Both the position numbers and the translations under genes were made by a program. This document shows positions 47,180 to 55,180 of a DNA stretch of 64,000 nt, one piece after another. The notes under the pieces are model-generated. The model did no database searches, had not been told where the DNA came from, and saw nothing but the letters and a program-made list of their open reading frames with translations. Position 1 is the stretch's first letter. Each line of letters begins with the position of its first letter. This DNA comes from Acidobacteriota bacterium. Its GTDB lineage: Bacteria > Acidobacteriota > Thermoanaerobaculia > Multivoradales > JBCCEF01. The stretch is taken from NCBI GenBank assembly GCA_039030395.1, contig JBCCEF010000016.1:1-64000 (forward strand), in the 5' to 3' direction.

Positions 47180-48619
47180 TCAGGATGGGGTTTCCGGCTG
47201 GGTGGGGGGAGCGAACTGCCGCTTGCGGAGGGTCGTCTGGAGGTCGCGAACCCAGGCCTCCGTCGCCGATTCGAGTTCGAGCGCCTGACACAGCAACACG
47301 ATCGCGGCAACGGCGAATTGCTGCGCCCCCGTGGCCTGCAGAATCGGAACGGATTCCTGCGCCAACTGGCGAGCTTCAGCCGCCCGTCCCTGGCCGAGGT
47401 AACGGGCCACCAGATCCACCGAAACGAGGGCGACATCGTAGCCCTGCCCCTGCTCGACATACTGATCCCGGACTTCGATCAGGATCCGCTGGCCGCGGCC
47501 CGCATCGCCCGTTTCGAGGGCGGTCTGAGCCTCTAGCCAGCGCGCCCTCAATTGATCGCCGGGGCCGCCAAACCGCTTGACCAATCGCTTGATCTTGGGT
47601 AGGAGCACCACCACTTCTTCGACCCGACCCACGTAGACCAGATCGCAGGCAAGGTTTTGGTAGGCCACCCACTGCAGTCGAGGCTCACGCTGCGTGTCGA
47701 TCTGCTGCAGAGCCCGGCGAGCCATCGGGATGGCTCCTTCCGGGTCGCCGGTGTAGGAGAGGATCAGGGCGACACTCAACAAGCAGCGGCCTTCGAGATG
47801 TAGATCGCCCATCCAGCGATGGATGGCGACCGCCTGTTCCAGCAGTCGGCGGGCCTCTCCAAAGCGGTCTTGCATGCGGAGGAGGGAGGCCTTGAGTTCG
47901 TTGATATCGGCCTGCTCGCGGGGATCGAGACTGCCCCGGGCCATCGCTTCGTCGGCCCGTTGGTAGGCCTCGGCGGCCCGGTTCACCCGGCCGAGAATGC
48001 GGCAGACGCTGCCCTCGTAGGCCCAGGCCCGAGCCTCGAAGTCCGCCAGGCGAGCGCGCCCGTAGTTCGCGGGGTCGAGACGGGCGAGGAGACGCCGGGC
48101 CTTGCGCACCTGCCGTAGGGATGCATGCGGGTCGAAGGACCATCCTGCGCGAACCGCGTCGAGCAAGGCTTCGACGTTCCCGAGGGTGCGGTGGCGCGGA
48201 TCGTCTTCCAGATGGGGGACCGGTACCTCGACATCGCTGTTCTGGAAACTCAGGCGTTCCATCAACGCGCCGGCGCTTCGGCGCTCGCGGGTCATTCGCT
48301 CGCGATGGTCGGTGAACCAAGAGACGGCGGCATCCAGCACCGGTCCGTAGTCCAGGGATTTGCCCACCGCGTAGAGCCTCGCCGACAACCGGCGGCATCC
48401 TTCCTCGAGGATCCGCAGCCAGCGCCCGCTGGCTCCGATCACCAAGCCGCGCGGACAATGAACCTCGAGAAGCGCCTCCCGCACGAAGCGAGAGGCGGTC
48501 TCCAGAGGCACATGGTGCTGAGCCAGGATCTCGTCGGCAGCCCGCCGAGTCGCGGCGACCAGCTCCTCGACGGAGGCGGGAGCATGGGCTTTGCCCTTTA
48601 GCATAGTCGTATTATTCAC
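47180..48619 (-). CDS. TPR-repeat protein, possible intracellular regulator
   Basis: 479 residues (GTG start at 48619; ATG at 48604 is an alternative). There is no signal peptide, so it is cytoplasmic. The N-terminal 130 residues are helical with a Cys-containing stretch (EVHCPRGLVIG) and no clear helix-turn-helix. The rest is about seven TPR-like helical pairs, for example ARAWAYEGSVCRILGRVNRAAEAYQRADEAM and EGRCLLSVALILSYTGDPEGAIPMARRAL. TPR arrays bind proteins or peptides. The gene lies 48 bases after a small secreted-protein gene on the same strand, an arrangement that resembles receptor/peptide pairs (see findings). Function is unknown. Confidence 0.8.
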   Translation of the reverse strand: MNNTTMLKGKAHAPASVEELVAATRRAADEILAQHHVPLETASRFVREALLEVHCPRGLVIGASGRWLRILEEGCRRLSARLYAVGKSLDYGPVLDAAVSWFTDHRERMTRERRSAGALMERLSFQNSDVEVPVPHLEDDPRHRTLGNVEALLDAVRAGWSFDPHASLRQVRKARRLLARLDPANYGRARLADFEARAWAYEGSVCRILGRVNRAAEAYQRADEAMARGSLDPREQADINELKASLLRMQDRFGEARRLLEQAVAIHRWMGDLHLEGRCLLSVALILSYTGDPEGAIPMARRALQQIDTQREPRLQWVAYQNLACDLVYVGRVEEVVVLLPKIKRLVKRFGGPGDQLRARWLEAQTALETGDAGRGQRILIEVRDQYVEQGQGYDVALVSVDLVARYLGQGRAAEARQLAQESVPILQATGAQQFAVAAIVLLCQALELESATEAWVRDLQTTLRKRQFAPPTQPETPS

Positions 48620-48667
48620 ATTCGCATCTAATGAAACAAGGCCCTGGGCGGAGATTTTCTGGAAGTC

Positions 48668-49009
48668 CTAGCCACCGGTCGGATCGACGGTCGGTCGCGG
48701 ATCGTCCTCGTCGTGATCGGTGGGCTCGTTCTGCGATTCACTTCCGAAGTCCGTCGGGGGACAGCTCGTGGGACAAGCCGGCGGGAGCCAGCCGGCGACC
48801 GTGGGCCGTCCGCTTGGCGTGACCGGCCCAGCCAGCCGGGAGAGGAAGCGGATCAGGCGGTCAGCCCAGGCCGGGTAGGGGTTCTCCTCTCCAGCGCCGG
48901 GCGCAGCGGCGTCGGTTGGATCGGCACTCGCGGCCACCGTCGGCAGCGAGACGATGGCGACGAGGCAAAGGGTCACCAGCACAGTGCAGGTTTGCTTTCG
49001 AGGCTTCAT
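48668..49009 (-). CDS. Small secreted protein of unknown function
   Basis: 113 residues from the ATG at 49009, which has AAAGGAG 8 bases upstream; this start gives a clear signal peptide (TVLVTLCLVAIVSLPTVAASA). The mature part (about 85 residues) has a predicted helix, NPYPAWADRLIRFLSRLAG, a CPTSC pair of cysteines and an acidic, Pro-rich tail. No family recognised. It precedes the TPR gene in the same direction with a 48-base gap. Confidence 0.7.
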   Translation of the reverse strand: MKPRKQTCTVLVTLCLVAIVSLPTVAASADPTDAAAPGAGEENPYPAWADRLIRFLSRLAGPVTPSGRPTVAGWLPPACPTSCPPTDFGSESQNEPTDHDEDDPRPTVDPTGG

Positions 49010-49197
49010 GACATCACTCCTTTCAGATGTGCCGAGCAACTCGCCCGGCACTGGAGGTCGATGCGAAGCCGACCGGAAAGGCTGAGTGGCCTTTCGACAA
49101 AATATTTATGAAATGACTACGAAGAGGTGAGGAACATAGATTTGGAGAAAATGTGCGGAAAGAGGTCCCATGGGGCGAAGGGTCACTGGGGAAGGGG

Positions 49198-49203
49198 TAT
49201 AAT
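49198..49203 (+). promoter_or_regulatory. -10 box (TATAAT) of the barrel/cupredoxin operon
   Basis: A perfect TATAAT, preceded by GGGG, lies 48 bases before the TTG start at 49251 in a 241-base divergent gap. I see no good -35 box at 17 bases, so it may need an activator. AT-rich sequence at 49098-49112 may serve the small secreted-protein gene on the other strand. Confidence 0.45.
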
Positions 49204-49250
49204 TTGCCGGCGTCTGTAGGGCCGTCTAATGTCCGGAGGGGAGCGATGCA

Positions 49251-50615
49251 TTGAAACTACCGGTGTGGGTTGCCGGCGCAGTGTTCTTCTGCACCGGTTC
49301 GGGGAGCAGTGTGCTCATCGCGCAGCCCGACCCGAATGCGCCTCTCGAGCGGCGCCTCGACATCTCCGTCGAGGTCAAGACGAACTACAGAAATAGCGCT
49401 GATGTTGCCCTTCAACTGCCGCTGCTGATCCTGCCGGACGGTTCGCCGTTGCTGCCGGAAGGTCCGGTTTTGCGCACCGTCGATCCCGGGTCTCATCTCG
49501 AAATCTCGACGGCGACCTTGTTCGTGGACGCGGCTTGGGGAGACGCCCTCGCGGCCCATCTGAAACTGGACGTGATCGATCTCTACGATCGCAATCCGAC
49601 CTCGACGGATCAGGACGTGGATCTCGACGAGGCGTGGATTCGCCTCGGCCGAGAGTCCGAGCCGGCGATTCTCCCGGAGGTGACCGGCGGCTACTTGAAG
49701 ATCGGCAAGTTCCCGCACTTCGAGCGCCAGGACGACCGCCACCTGGAGAGCTACGGTGTGGTCTCCACCGCCTTCAACCGCTTTGAAGATCTCGGTTTGG
49801 AAGGCGGCTTCGATCTGGGGCGGCACCTCTATGCCAAGCTCTCCGCCACCCAAGGCAATCCGCTTTTTATGCGAGATCCGAACGCGCTGGCCGGCGACAA
49901 TGGTACCCGCATCGAGGTGATCGACGGCCGCGCGCCGCGGCTGGGCAGCGGCATCGTCATCGCCTACGACGCCGAGGTCGAGGACCTCAACAGCGAGACG
50001 GACCTGGAGATCGGCGCTGGGCTCGGTTTTCGCCTCGGCGACGACCTGGGAGAAGACGGCATGGACCTGCTGGTGTGGGGCTACCGCCGCAAGCTCGCCG
50101 ACACGGTGGTGCTGGAGGGCACCGAATACGGCGGCGACCTCGATCTCCTGGGCGGCCCCCTCAATCTCTTCCCGTTGCCGACGACCGGCGACGAGAAGGA
50201 AGAGTTCGGAGTCAACTACTGGTTCTATCGGCGTGGGTTCAGCCTCTTCTTGCAGGCGGTCGACCAGGACCTCGCGGGTTTGGAGCGGACCGGTCTCGAA
50301 GCGGAAGCCGCGTGGCGCTTCGACCTGCCGGTGCGGTGGGCGGTGGGAGGGCGCCAGCTCTTCACTCACATCGCTCCGGCGGTACGTTTCTCGTCCCTCG
50401 ATCCAGACTTTGGCAACCCGAGAATGGGGCCACTGGCCAGCTTCACCTGGCAGTGGCAGAAAATCGACGCGGGGGTTCGGATCGGCATCGTGCCGGGAGC
50501 CGAATTGACCATCGAACACGCCGCGAACGAATTCGAACTGGCCTCCGGGCGAACCGTGTCGAACGATGAAACCCTGGTCACCATGCGCTGGAGGTTTGGA
50601 GGAGACCTCGGTTGA
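49251..50615 (+). CDS. Outer-membrane beta-barrel (porin-like) protein
   Basis: 454 residues. The start is TTG at 49251, with GGAGGGGAG 8 bases before; the nearby ATG at 49246 hits a stop at once. A short signal peptide (VWVAGAVFFCTGSGSSVLIA) is followed by alternating amphipathic strands rich in aromatic and acidic residues throughout (YLKIGKFPHFERQDDRHLESYG, GVNYWFYRRGFSLFLQAVDQD, LVTMRWRFGGDLG). This suggests a barrel of about 16-18 strands. No specific porin family is recognised. The next gene, a copper protein, overlaps it by 4 bases (TTGA), so they are made together. Confidence 0.75.
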   Translation: MKLPVWVAGAVFFCTGSGSSVLIAQPDPNAPLERRLDISVEVKTNYRNSADVALQLPLLILPDGSPLLPEGPVLRTVDPGSHLEISTATLFVDAAWGDALAAHLKLDVIDLYDRNPTSTDQDVDLDEAWIRLGRESEPAILPEVTGGYLKIGKFPHFERQDDRHLESYGVVSTAFNRFEDLGLEGGFDLGRHLYAKLSATQGNPLFMRDPNALAGDNGTRIEVIDGRAPRLGSGIVIAYDAEVEDLNSETDLEIGAGLGFRLGDDLGEDGMDLLVWGYRRKLADTVVLEGTEYGGDLDLLGGPLNLFPLPTTGDEKEEFGVNYWFYRRGFSLFLQAVDQDLAGLERTGLEAEAAWRFDLPVRWAVGGRQLFTHIAPAVRFSSLDPDFGNPRMGPLASFTWQWQKIDAGVRIGIVPGAELTIEHAANEFELASGRTVSNDETLVTMRWRFGGDLG

Positions 50616-51310
50616 GGCGGCGTATGGGCTGTAGCCGAAGGGTGACTCTCCCGATGTTGCTGATGGCCTTATGCGGCCTCCCCGGGCCGGCCTTCGCCGT
50701 GGATCTCACCGGCCAGATCCGGCTGTTGACGGAGAGCGGTCGGGGATCGGCGCGCGGGGCGGGAGAGAGCCCGATCGTGGTGTTCTACGAACCGGATCGC
50801 GGCGGGGAAGCACCGAAGCCCCAGCAGTTGGTGGTGGAGACTCGCCGCAAGCAATTCCAGCCGCGGGTGATCGTGGTGACCCAGGGGAGTTCGATTCGCT
50901 TTCCCAACCGCGACCCCATTCTCCACAACGTCTTTTCGGTGACCCGGGGCAACACCTTTGATCTCGGCCTCTACCGTCGCAGTGCCGGGGAAACGGTGAC
51001 CTTCGACACACCCGGGCTGGTGCGGGTGTACTGCAACATTCACCAGGAAATGGTGTCGTTCGTGTGGGTGGTCTCGACGCCCTATTTCGCTCTGGCCGAC
51101 GCCGACGGTGAGTTTCGGTTGTCCAGCCTGCCCGCGGGACCGGGGACCCTGACCCTCTGGCACGAGCGCAGCGACCTGAAAACCCTTCGCGTAGAGCGTC
51201 CGGGCGGCGGCCCGATACACTCGGACCTGACCTTGAGCAAACCGCGAGCGGTCAAGCACCTCAACAAGTTTGGACGATCCTACAGGCGTTCAAGGCGTGA
51301 TCGATACTGA
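50612..51310 (+). CDS. Periplasmic cupredoxin (type 1 copper protein)
   Basis: 232 residues with a signal peptide (TLPMLLMALCGLPGPAFA); the exact start is uncertain (TTG 50612 or ATG 50624). The plastocyanin-like core carries all four blue-copper ligands: His105 (PILHNVFS), Cys141, His144 and Met147 (VYCNIHQEM). The C-x2-H-x2-M spacing matches amicyanin. A short carboxypeptidase-regulatory-like beta-sandwich follows (FRLSSLPAGPGTLTLWHE). Related proteins are annotated as methylamine-utilisation cupredoxins. The setting, between an outer-membrane barrel and a sensor kinase, suggests electron or copper handling linked to signalling. The 3' end overlaps the kinase gene. Confidence 0.88.
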   Translation: MRRRMGCSRRVTLPMLLMALCGLPGPAFAVDLTGQIRLLTESGRGSARGAGESPIVVFYEPDRGGEAPKPQQLVVETRRKQFQPRVIVVTQGSSIRFPNRDPILHNVFSVTRGNTFDLGLYRRSAGETVTFDTPGLVRVYCNIHQEMVSFVWVVSTPYFALADADGEFRLSSLPAGPGTLTLWHERSDLKTLRVERPGGGPIHSDLTLSKPRAVKHLNKFGRSYRRSRRDRY

Positions 51311-53915
51311 GAGACTTTCCGGAGAAAGGGCCGATTGGAGCCCGGGTTTGGGTACCCGGCTGTTCCTGGTCTCCGCCCTGTCGATCACCCTGGCGGTGAT
51401 CGCGGCGGTGGCCTATTCCTCGTACCAGGCCCGCCGCATCGCCCGGGAAGCGGTGTCCGGTGATCTCGCCCAGAGTTCCGAGGTACAGGCGGAACTGCGG
51501 GAAATTCGCATCGAACGGCAGGACTTCGACGCCCGCCTGGTGTCGAACGATCCCTTCGTGGCGGCGCTCTTCGCCGAGGCCTTGGAGTCCGGCGACAGTC
51601 TGTCGATTCGCGACCAACTGGAGGAGCGGCAGGCGGACATCGGTTACGACTTCGCCGTCCTGGTCGATCTCGACGGACGGGTCGCCGCCTGGACCGGCCG
51701 GCCCGATGCGGCGGGCCGGGATGTCTCCGGCTGGTCGCTGGTCGGTGCAGCCTTGGAGGGTGGCTTCGCGGACGGATTCTGGGTTGAGGAGCAGGTGCTG
51801 TACGACACCGTGGCGGTGCCCGTGGGACGAGGCTTCGAGCTGATCGGCTATCTGATCACCGGTGTCGAAGCCTCCCAGGGGCTCGGCGAGATCGCCGGAC
51901 TGAGCAACACGGAACTGGTCTACCTGACGCCCAATGGAACTTCCCTCGCCCGCCACGGTGCGACCCTCGAGGGCGAGCAGGTGCTCGATCTGGTGACCGC
52001 CCTGGAGGATCGACCGGAGGTCCTCGATCGCGTCCTCACCGCCGGTGAGCGGGTGGGAGAGCTCGATCTTCTACTCGGCTCGGAGCCTTGGCTGGTGCAG
52101 GTCATTGCGCTGCGCGACGCGGCCGGCGAGCCGGTAGCCGCGGCGGTGACCCTGGCATCCGTCGACCAGGAGATGGCGCCCTTCCAGGCCATTGGCCGTG
52201 CCTTGCTCTGGTCCGGCGCCGGCGCACTGTTGCTCGCCCTCGCCCTCGCCTTCGCCTTCGGGCGCAACGCCCTGCGACCGATTCAGAAATTGGCCGCGGC
52301 GGCCACCGCCGCCCGCGGCGGCGACTACGACCAGGAGATCCAAGTCGAGCGCGGCGACGAGGTGGGAGATCTGGCTCGCTCTTTCGATCAACTGCTGTCG
52401 GACCTACGCGAGAAACGCGACATGGAGAGCTACCTGTCGGAACTCTCGCGCAGCCTGCCGGACGGTGGCATCGGCGCCGGCTCGCTGGCCGCCGGCGCTT
52501 CGGCCCTGCGCAGCCTCGATGGGGTGTTCCTGGGTTGCGACATCCGCTCCCTCGCCCGGGTGCCACCGGAAGCTTCCAAGGCGGTGCGGGAACTGGAGGC
52601 AGCCAGCCGCGCTGCCGAAACCGCCGTCGCCCGGCGTGGCGGGCGCCTCGACGCGGTCGCCGGCCATCGGCTATGGGCGCGTTTCGAAGGAGCCGATCAG
52701 GGCCCCCGGGCGCTGGCCGCCGCCGCCGAGATCGCCAGCGCCTTCGACGAAGACAGCGCTCCGGCCCTCGCCCTGGCGAAGGGCCGCGCCACAGTGGGTA
52801 CTGCCTCCGGCGGATCTTCGGTGCGGCCGGTGTTGATGGGACCGGCGGTGCAGCAATTGGAGAGCCTGCTGCGAGAGGCTTCGCCGGGCGAGATTGTCTT
52901 CCCGCGTAATGTGGCCGAGGAATTGGCGCCACACCTCGCTTCTTCGGGTTTCGAACTGTCCGAACGCCGCGGCGTGCTCAGCCCGCAGCCACTCTTCATC
53001 CTCACCGGCCGCCTGGCGTCGCGAATGACCGCGTCGGTGCCGGTGGGCCAGGTGGCCGAGAAGGATTCCACCTCCCGGGCCACCCTCTCCGATATTCGGC
53101 CCGGCCAATTGATCGGCAGCCGCTTCGAGATCATGGAGGTGATCGGCTCCGGCGGCATGGGGGTGGTCTACAAGGCGCGGGACCGGGAACTGGACGATCT
53201 GGTAGCCCTCAAGATGCTGCGGGTCGATCGCATGGGAGATCCACTGCAGGTGGACCGCCTGAAGGCGGAGATCAAGCTGGCGCGCAAGATCACCCATCCG
53301 AACGTCCTGCGCACCTTCGACCTCGACGAGATCGACGGCATGCCATTCCTGTCGATGGAGTACATCCGCGGCATCACCTTGCGTTTCCTCCTGGACCGCA
53401 CCGACCGCTTGCCCTATTCCGCCGGTCTGCGCCTGGCGCGGCAGCTCTGCCTCGGTCTCGACGCGGCCCACCGGGGAGGTGTTCTGCATCGCGACATCAA
53501 GCCCGAGAATTTGATTTTGGAGCCCTCTGGTAACGCCAAGCTGATGGATTTCGGCATCGCCCGCCGCATCGAACGGGCGGTGGCCGGCGACACGGCGGAA
53601 GGGGCGGTGATGGGCACTCCGCTCTATCTGGCACCGGAAGTGCTCGAAGGCAGGGAGGCCGATGCCCGCTCCGACCTGTATGCTGTAGGGGTTGTCCTGT
53701 ACGAGATCTTCACCGGCGAGGTGCCCTTCAGCGGCATCGCCGTCGAGGTGATGGCGGCAACCCTGAGGCAGGATCCGCCGGCACCGAGAGACCACTGGGC
53801 GGAGATCCCGGCGGCGCTGGAGCGGATCATTCTCGACTGTCTGCAGAAGGAGCCTGAAGACCGGCCCGACTCGACCGCCGCCTTGCTTCACCGTCTCGAC
53901 CAGTTGAGGGCCTGA
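51270..53915 (+). CDS. Transmembrane sensor Ser/Thr kinase with HAMP and degenerate cyclase-like domain
   Basis: 881 residues if it starts at TTG 51270; GTG 51297 is an alternative that shortens the overlap with the cupredoxin. TM1 about 27-52, extracytoplasmic sensor about 55-308 (Cache/CHASE-like by layout), TM2 about 310-333. HAMP follows (RPIQKLAAAATAARGGDYD..EVGDLARSFDQLL). Residues 411-584 resemble a class III nucleotide-cyclase domain (VFLGCDIRSLARVPPEA...RGGRLDAVAGHRLWARF...VLMGPAVQQLESLL) but lack the metal Asp pair. The kinase domain (615-881) is intact: GSGGMGVVYKA, VALKML, VLHRDIKPENLIL, LMDFGIARRI, GTPLYLAPEVLEG. It probably senses a periplasmic signal and phosphorylates partners such as the FHA protein two genes on. 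Confidence 0.9.
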   Translation: MDDPTGVQGVIDTERLSGERADWSPGLGTRLFLVSALSITLAVIAAVAYSSYQARRIAREAVSGDLAQSSEVQAELREIRIERQDFDARLVSNDPFVAALFAEALESGDSLSIRDQLEERQADIGYDFAVLVDLDGRVAAWTGRPDAAGRDVSGWSLVGAALEGGFADGFWVEEQVLYDTVAVPVGRGFELIGYLITGVEASQGLGEIAGLSNTELVYLTPNGTSLARHGATLEGEQVLDLVTALEDRPEVLDRVLTAGERVGELDLLLGSEPWLVQVIALRDAAGEPVAAAVTLASVDQEMAPFQAIGRALLWSGAGALLLALALAFAFGRNALRPIQKLAAAATAARGGDYDQEIQVERGDEVGDLARSFDQLLSDLREKRDMESYLSELSRSLPDGGIGAGSLAAGASALRSLDGVFLGCDIRSLARVPPEASKAVRELEAASRAAETAVARRGGRLDAVAGHRLWARFEGADQGPRALAAAAEIASAFDEDSAPALALAKGRATVGTASGGSSVRPVLMGPAVQQLESLLREASPGEIVFPRNVAEELAPHLASSGFELSERRGVLSPQPLFILTGRLASRMTASVPVGQVAEKDSTSRATLSDIRPGQLIGSRFEIMEVIGSGGMGVVYKARDRELDDLVALKMLRVDRMGDPLQVDRLKAEIKLARKITHPNVLRTFDLDEIDGMPFLSMEYIRGITLRFLLDRTDRLPYSAGLRLARQLCLGLDAAHRGGVLHRDIKPENLILEPSGNAKLMDFGIARRIERAVAGDTAEGAVMGTPLYLAPEVLEGREADARSDLYAVGVVLYEIFTGEVPFSGIAVEVMAATLRQDPPAPRDHWAEIPAALERIILDCLQKEPEDRPDSTAALLHRLDQLRA

Positions 53916-53928
53916 CGAGCACGAACCG

Positions 53929-55176
53929 ATGCCCGATCGATTGGAAGCACGTCCTGCGAGCGCCTACGACCTCACCGCCGGTCTGCCGGTGGAGGGCGAA
54001 GCGATGGTGCTCCGGCGCCGGCTGGCGGATGTCGAAAAGCTGTTGACGATCAGCGGCGAGATCGCCCAGACCCTAGACCTCGATCGCCTGCTCGACCTCG
54101 CGCTGGTGCGCGCCGAGGAAGTGTGCCGGGCGGAAACCAGCTCTATCTGGGAACTCGACGAGGATCGTCAAGAACTGTTCTTCCGGGTCGTCCGCGGGCG
54201 TGCGGCGCCGGGCATTCGCGGTCTGCGGGTGCCCCTGGGGGAGGGCCTGGTCGGTGACATCGCCGCCACCGGTCGGCCGGAAATCGTCAATCGCGTGGAG
54301 TCCGACCCGCGCTGGCGCGGCGAGCCGATGGAGGGGTTCATCACCCGCTCCATCCTCACCGTTCCGCTGCAGGTCCACGGCCGCACCGTCGGCGTGATGC
54401 AGCTTCTCAATCCGGTGGATGATCCGGCCGACGAGTCCTCGTCGGAGGACAGCGGTTTGCGCGCCGAATCGGGCTTCACTACGGAGGATCTCTGGCGCAT
54501 GCGGCTGTTTGCCGGGCCCCTCGCCCAGGCGATCGAGAATGCCCGCCTCTATGCCGCTCGGCGCCGCCAGTTTTACGACACCGTCGCCACCCTGGCGGAG
54601 GCCACGGAACGGCGCGATCCCTACACCGGCGGGCACGCCAGCCGGGTGGTGGCCTACTCCCTGCTGCTGGGACGCGAGATGGCGCTGAGCGATTCGCAGC
54701 TCGAGGAGCTGATGCTCACGGCGACGCTGCACGATGTGGGCAAGCTCTCGACCCCCGACGCGATCCTGCGCAAGCCGGCGCCGCTAACCGACGAGGAGCG
54801 GGTGATCATGCGCCGCCATCCGGACGACGGCGCCGAGATGCTGTCGCGCATTCACGACCTCCGGCACGTTGTGCCGGCGGTGCGGGCGCACCACGAGTGG
54901 GTCGACGGCAGCGGCTACCCGCGCGGCTTGTGCGGCGACGAGATTCCCCGCTCGGCGCGCATCGTGGCGGTGGCCGACGCCTTCGACGCGATGACCACGC
55001 ACCGGCCGTACCGCCAGGGCTGCGACGGCGACACGGCGGCCCGGCACATCATCGCCGGAGCCGGCAGTCAGTTCTGCTCTTCGGTGGTCGCCGCCTTCGA
55101 ACGCCTTTACGACGGCAACCGCTGGCTTCTCGCCCATGGACGCCTGTTGGCCCAGGGCGTCGTCGGTTCACCCTGA
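53929..55176 (+). CDS. GAF-HD-GYP protein, probable cyclic-di-GMP phosphodiesterase
   Basis: 415 residues. GAF domain about 35-210 (LLTISGEIAQTLDLDRLL, VPLGEGLVGDIAATGRPEIV, LTVPLQVHGRTVGVMQLLNP). HD-GYP domain about 215-400: TERRDPYTGGHASRV, the HD pair His268-Asp269 in TLHDVGKLSTPDAILRKPAPL, RAHHEWVDGSGYPRGL (GYP at 329-331), ARIVAVADAFDAMTTHRPYR and the GAGSQF end motif. All metal and substrate residues of active HD-GYP enzymes appear present, so it should degrade cyclic-di-GMP under control of its GAF domain. It lies 13 bases after the sensor kinase and runs into the FHA/cyclase gene. Confidence 0.93.
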   Translation: MPDRLEARPASAYDLTAGLPVEGEAMVLRRRLADVEKLLTISGEIAQTLDLDRLLDLALVRAEEVCRAETSSIWELDEDRQELFFRVVRGRAAPGIRGLRVPLGEGLVGDIAATGRPEIVNRVESDPRWRGEPMEGFITRSILTVPLQVHGRTVGVMQLLNPVDDPADESSSEDSGLRAESGFTTEDLWRMRLFAGPLAQAIENARLYAARRRQFYDTVATLAEATERRDPYTGGHASRVVAYSLLLGREMALSDSQLEELMLTATLHDVGKLSTPDAILRKPAPLTDEERVIMRRHPDDGAEMLSRIHDLRHVVPAVRAHHEWVDGSGYPRGLCGDEIPRSARIVAVADAFDAMTTHRPYRQGCDGDTAARHIIAGAGSQFCSSVVAAFERLYDGNRWLLAHGRLLAQGVVGSP

Positions 55177-55180
55177 GCCG

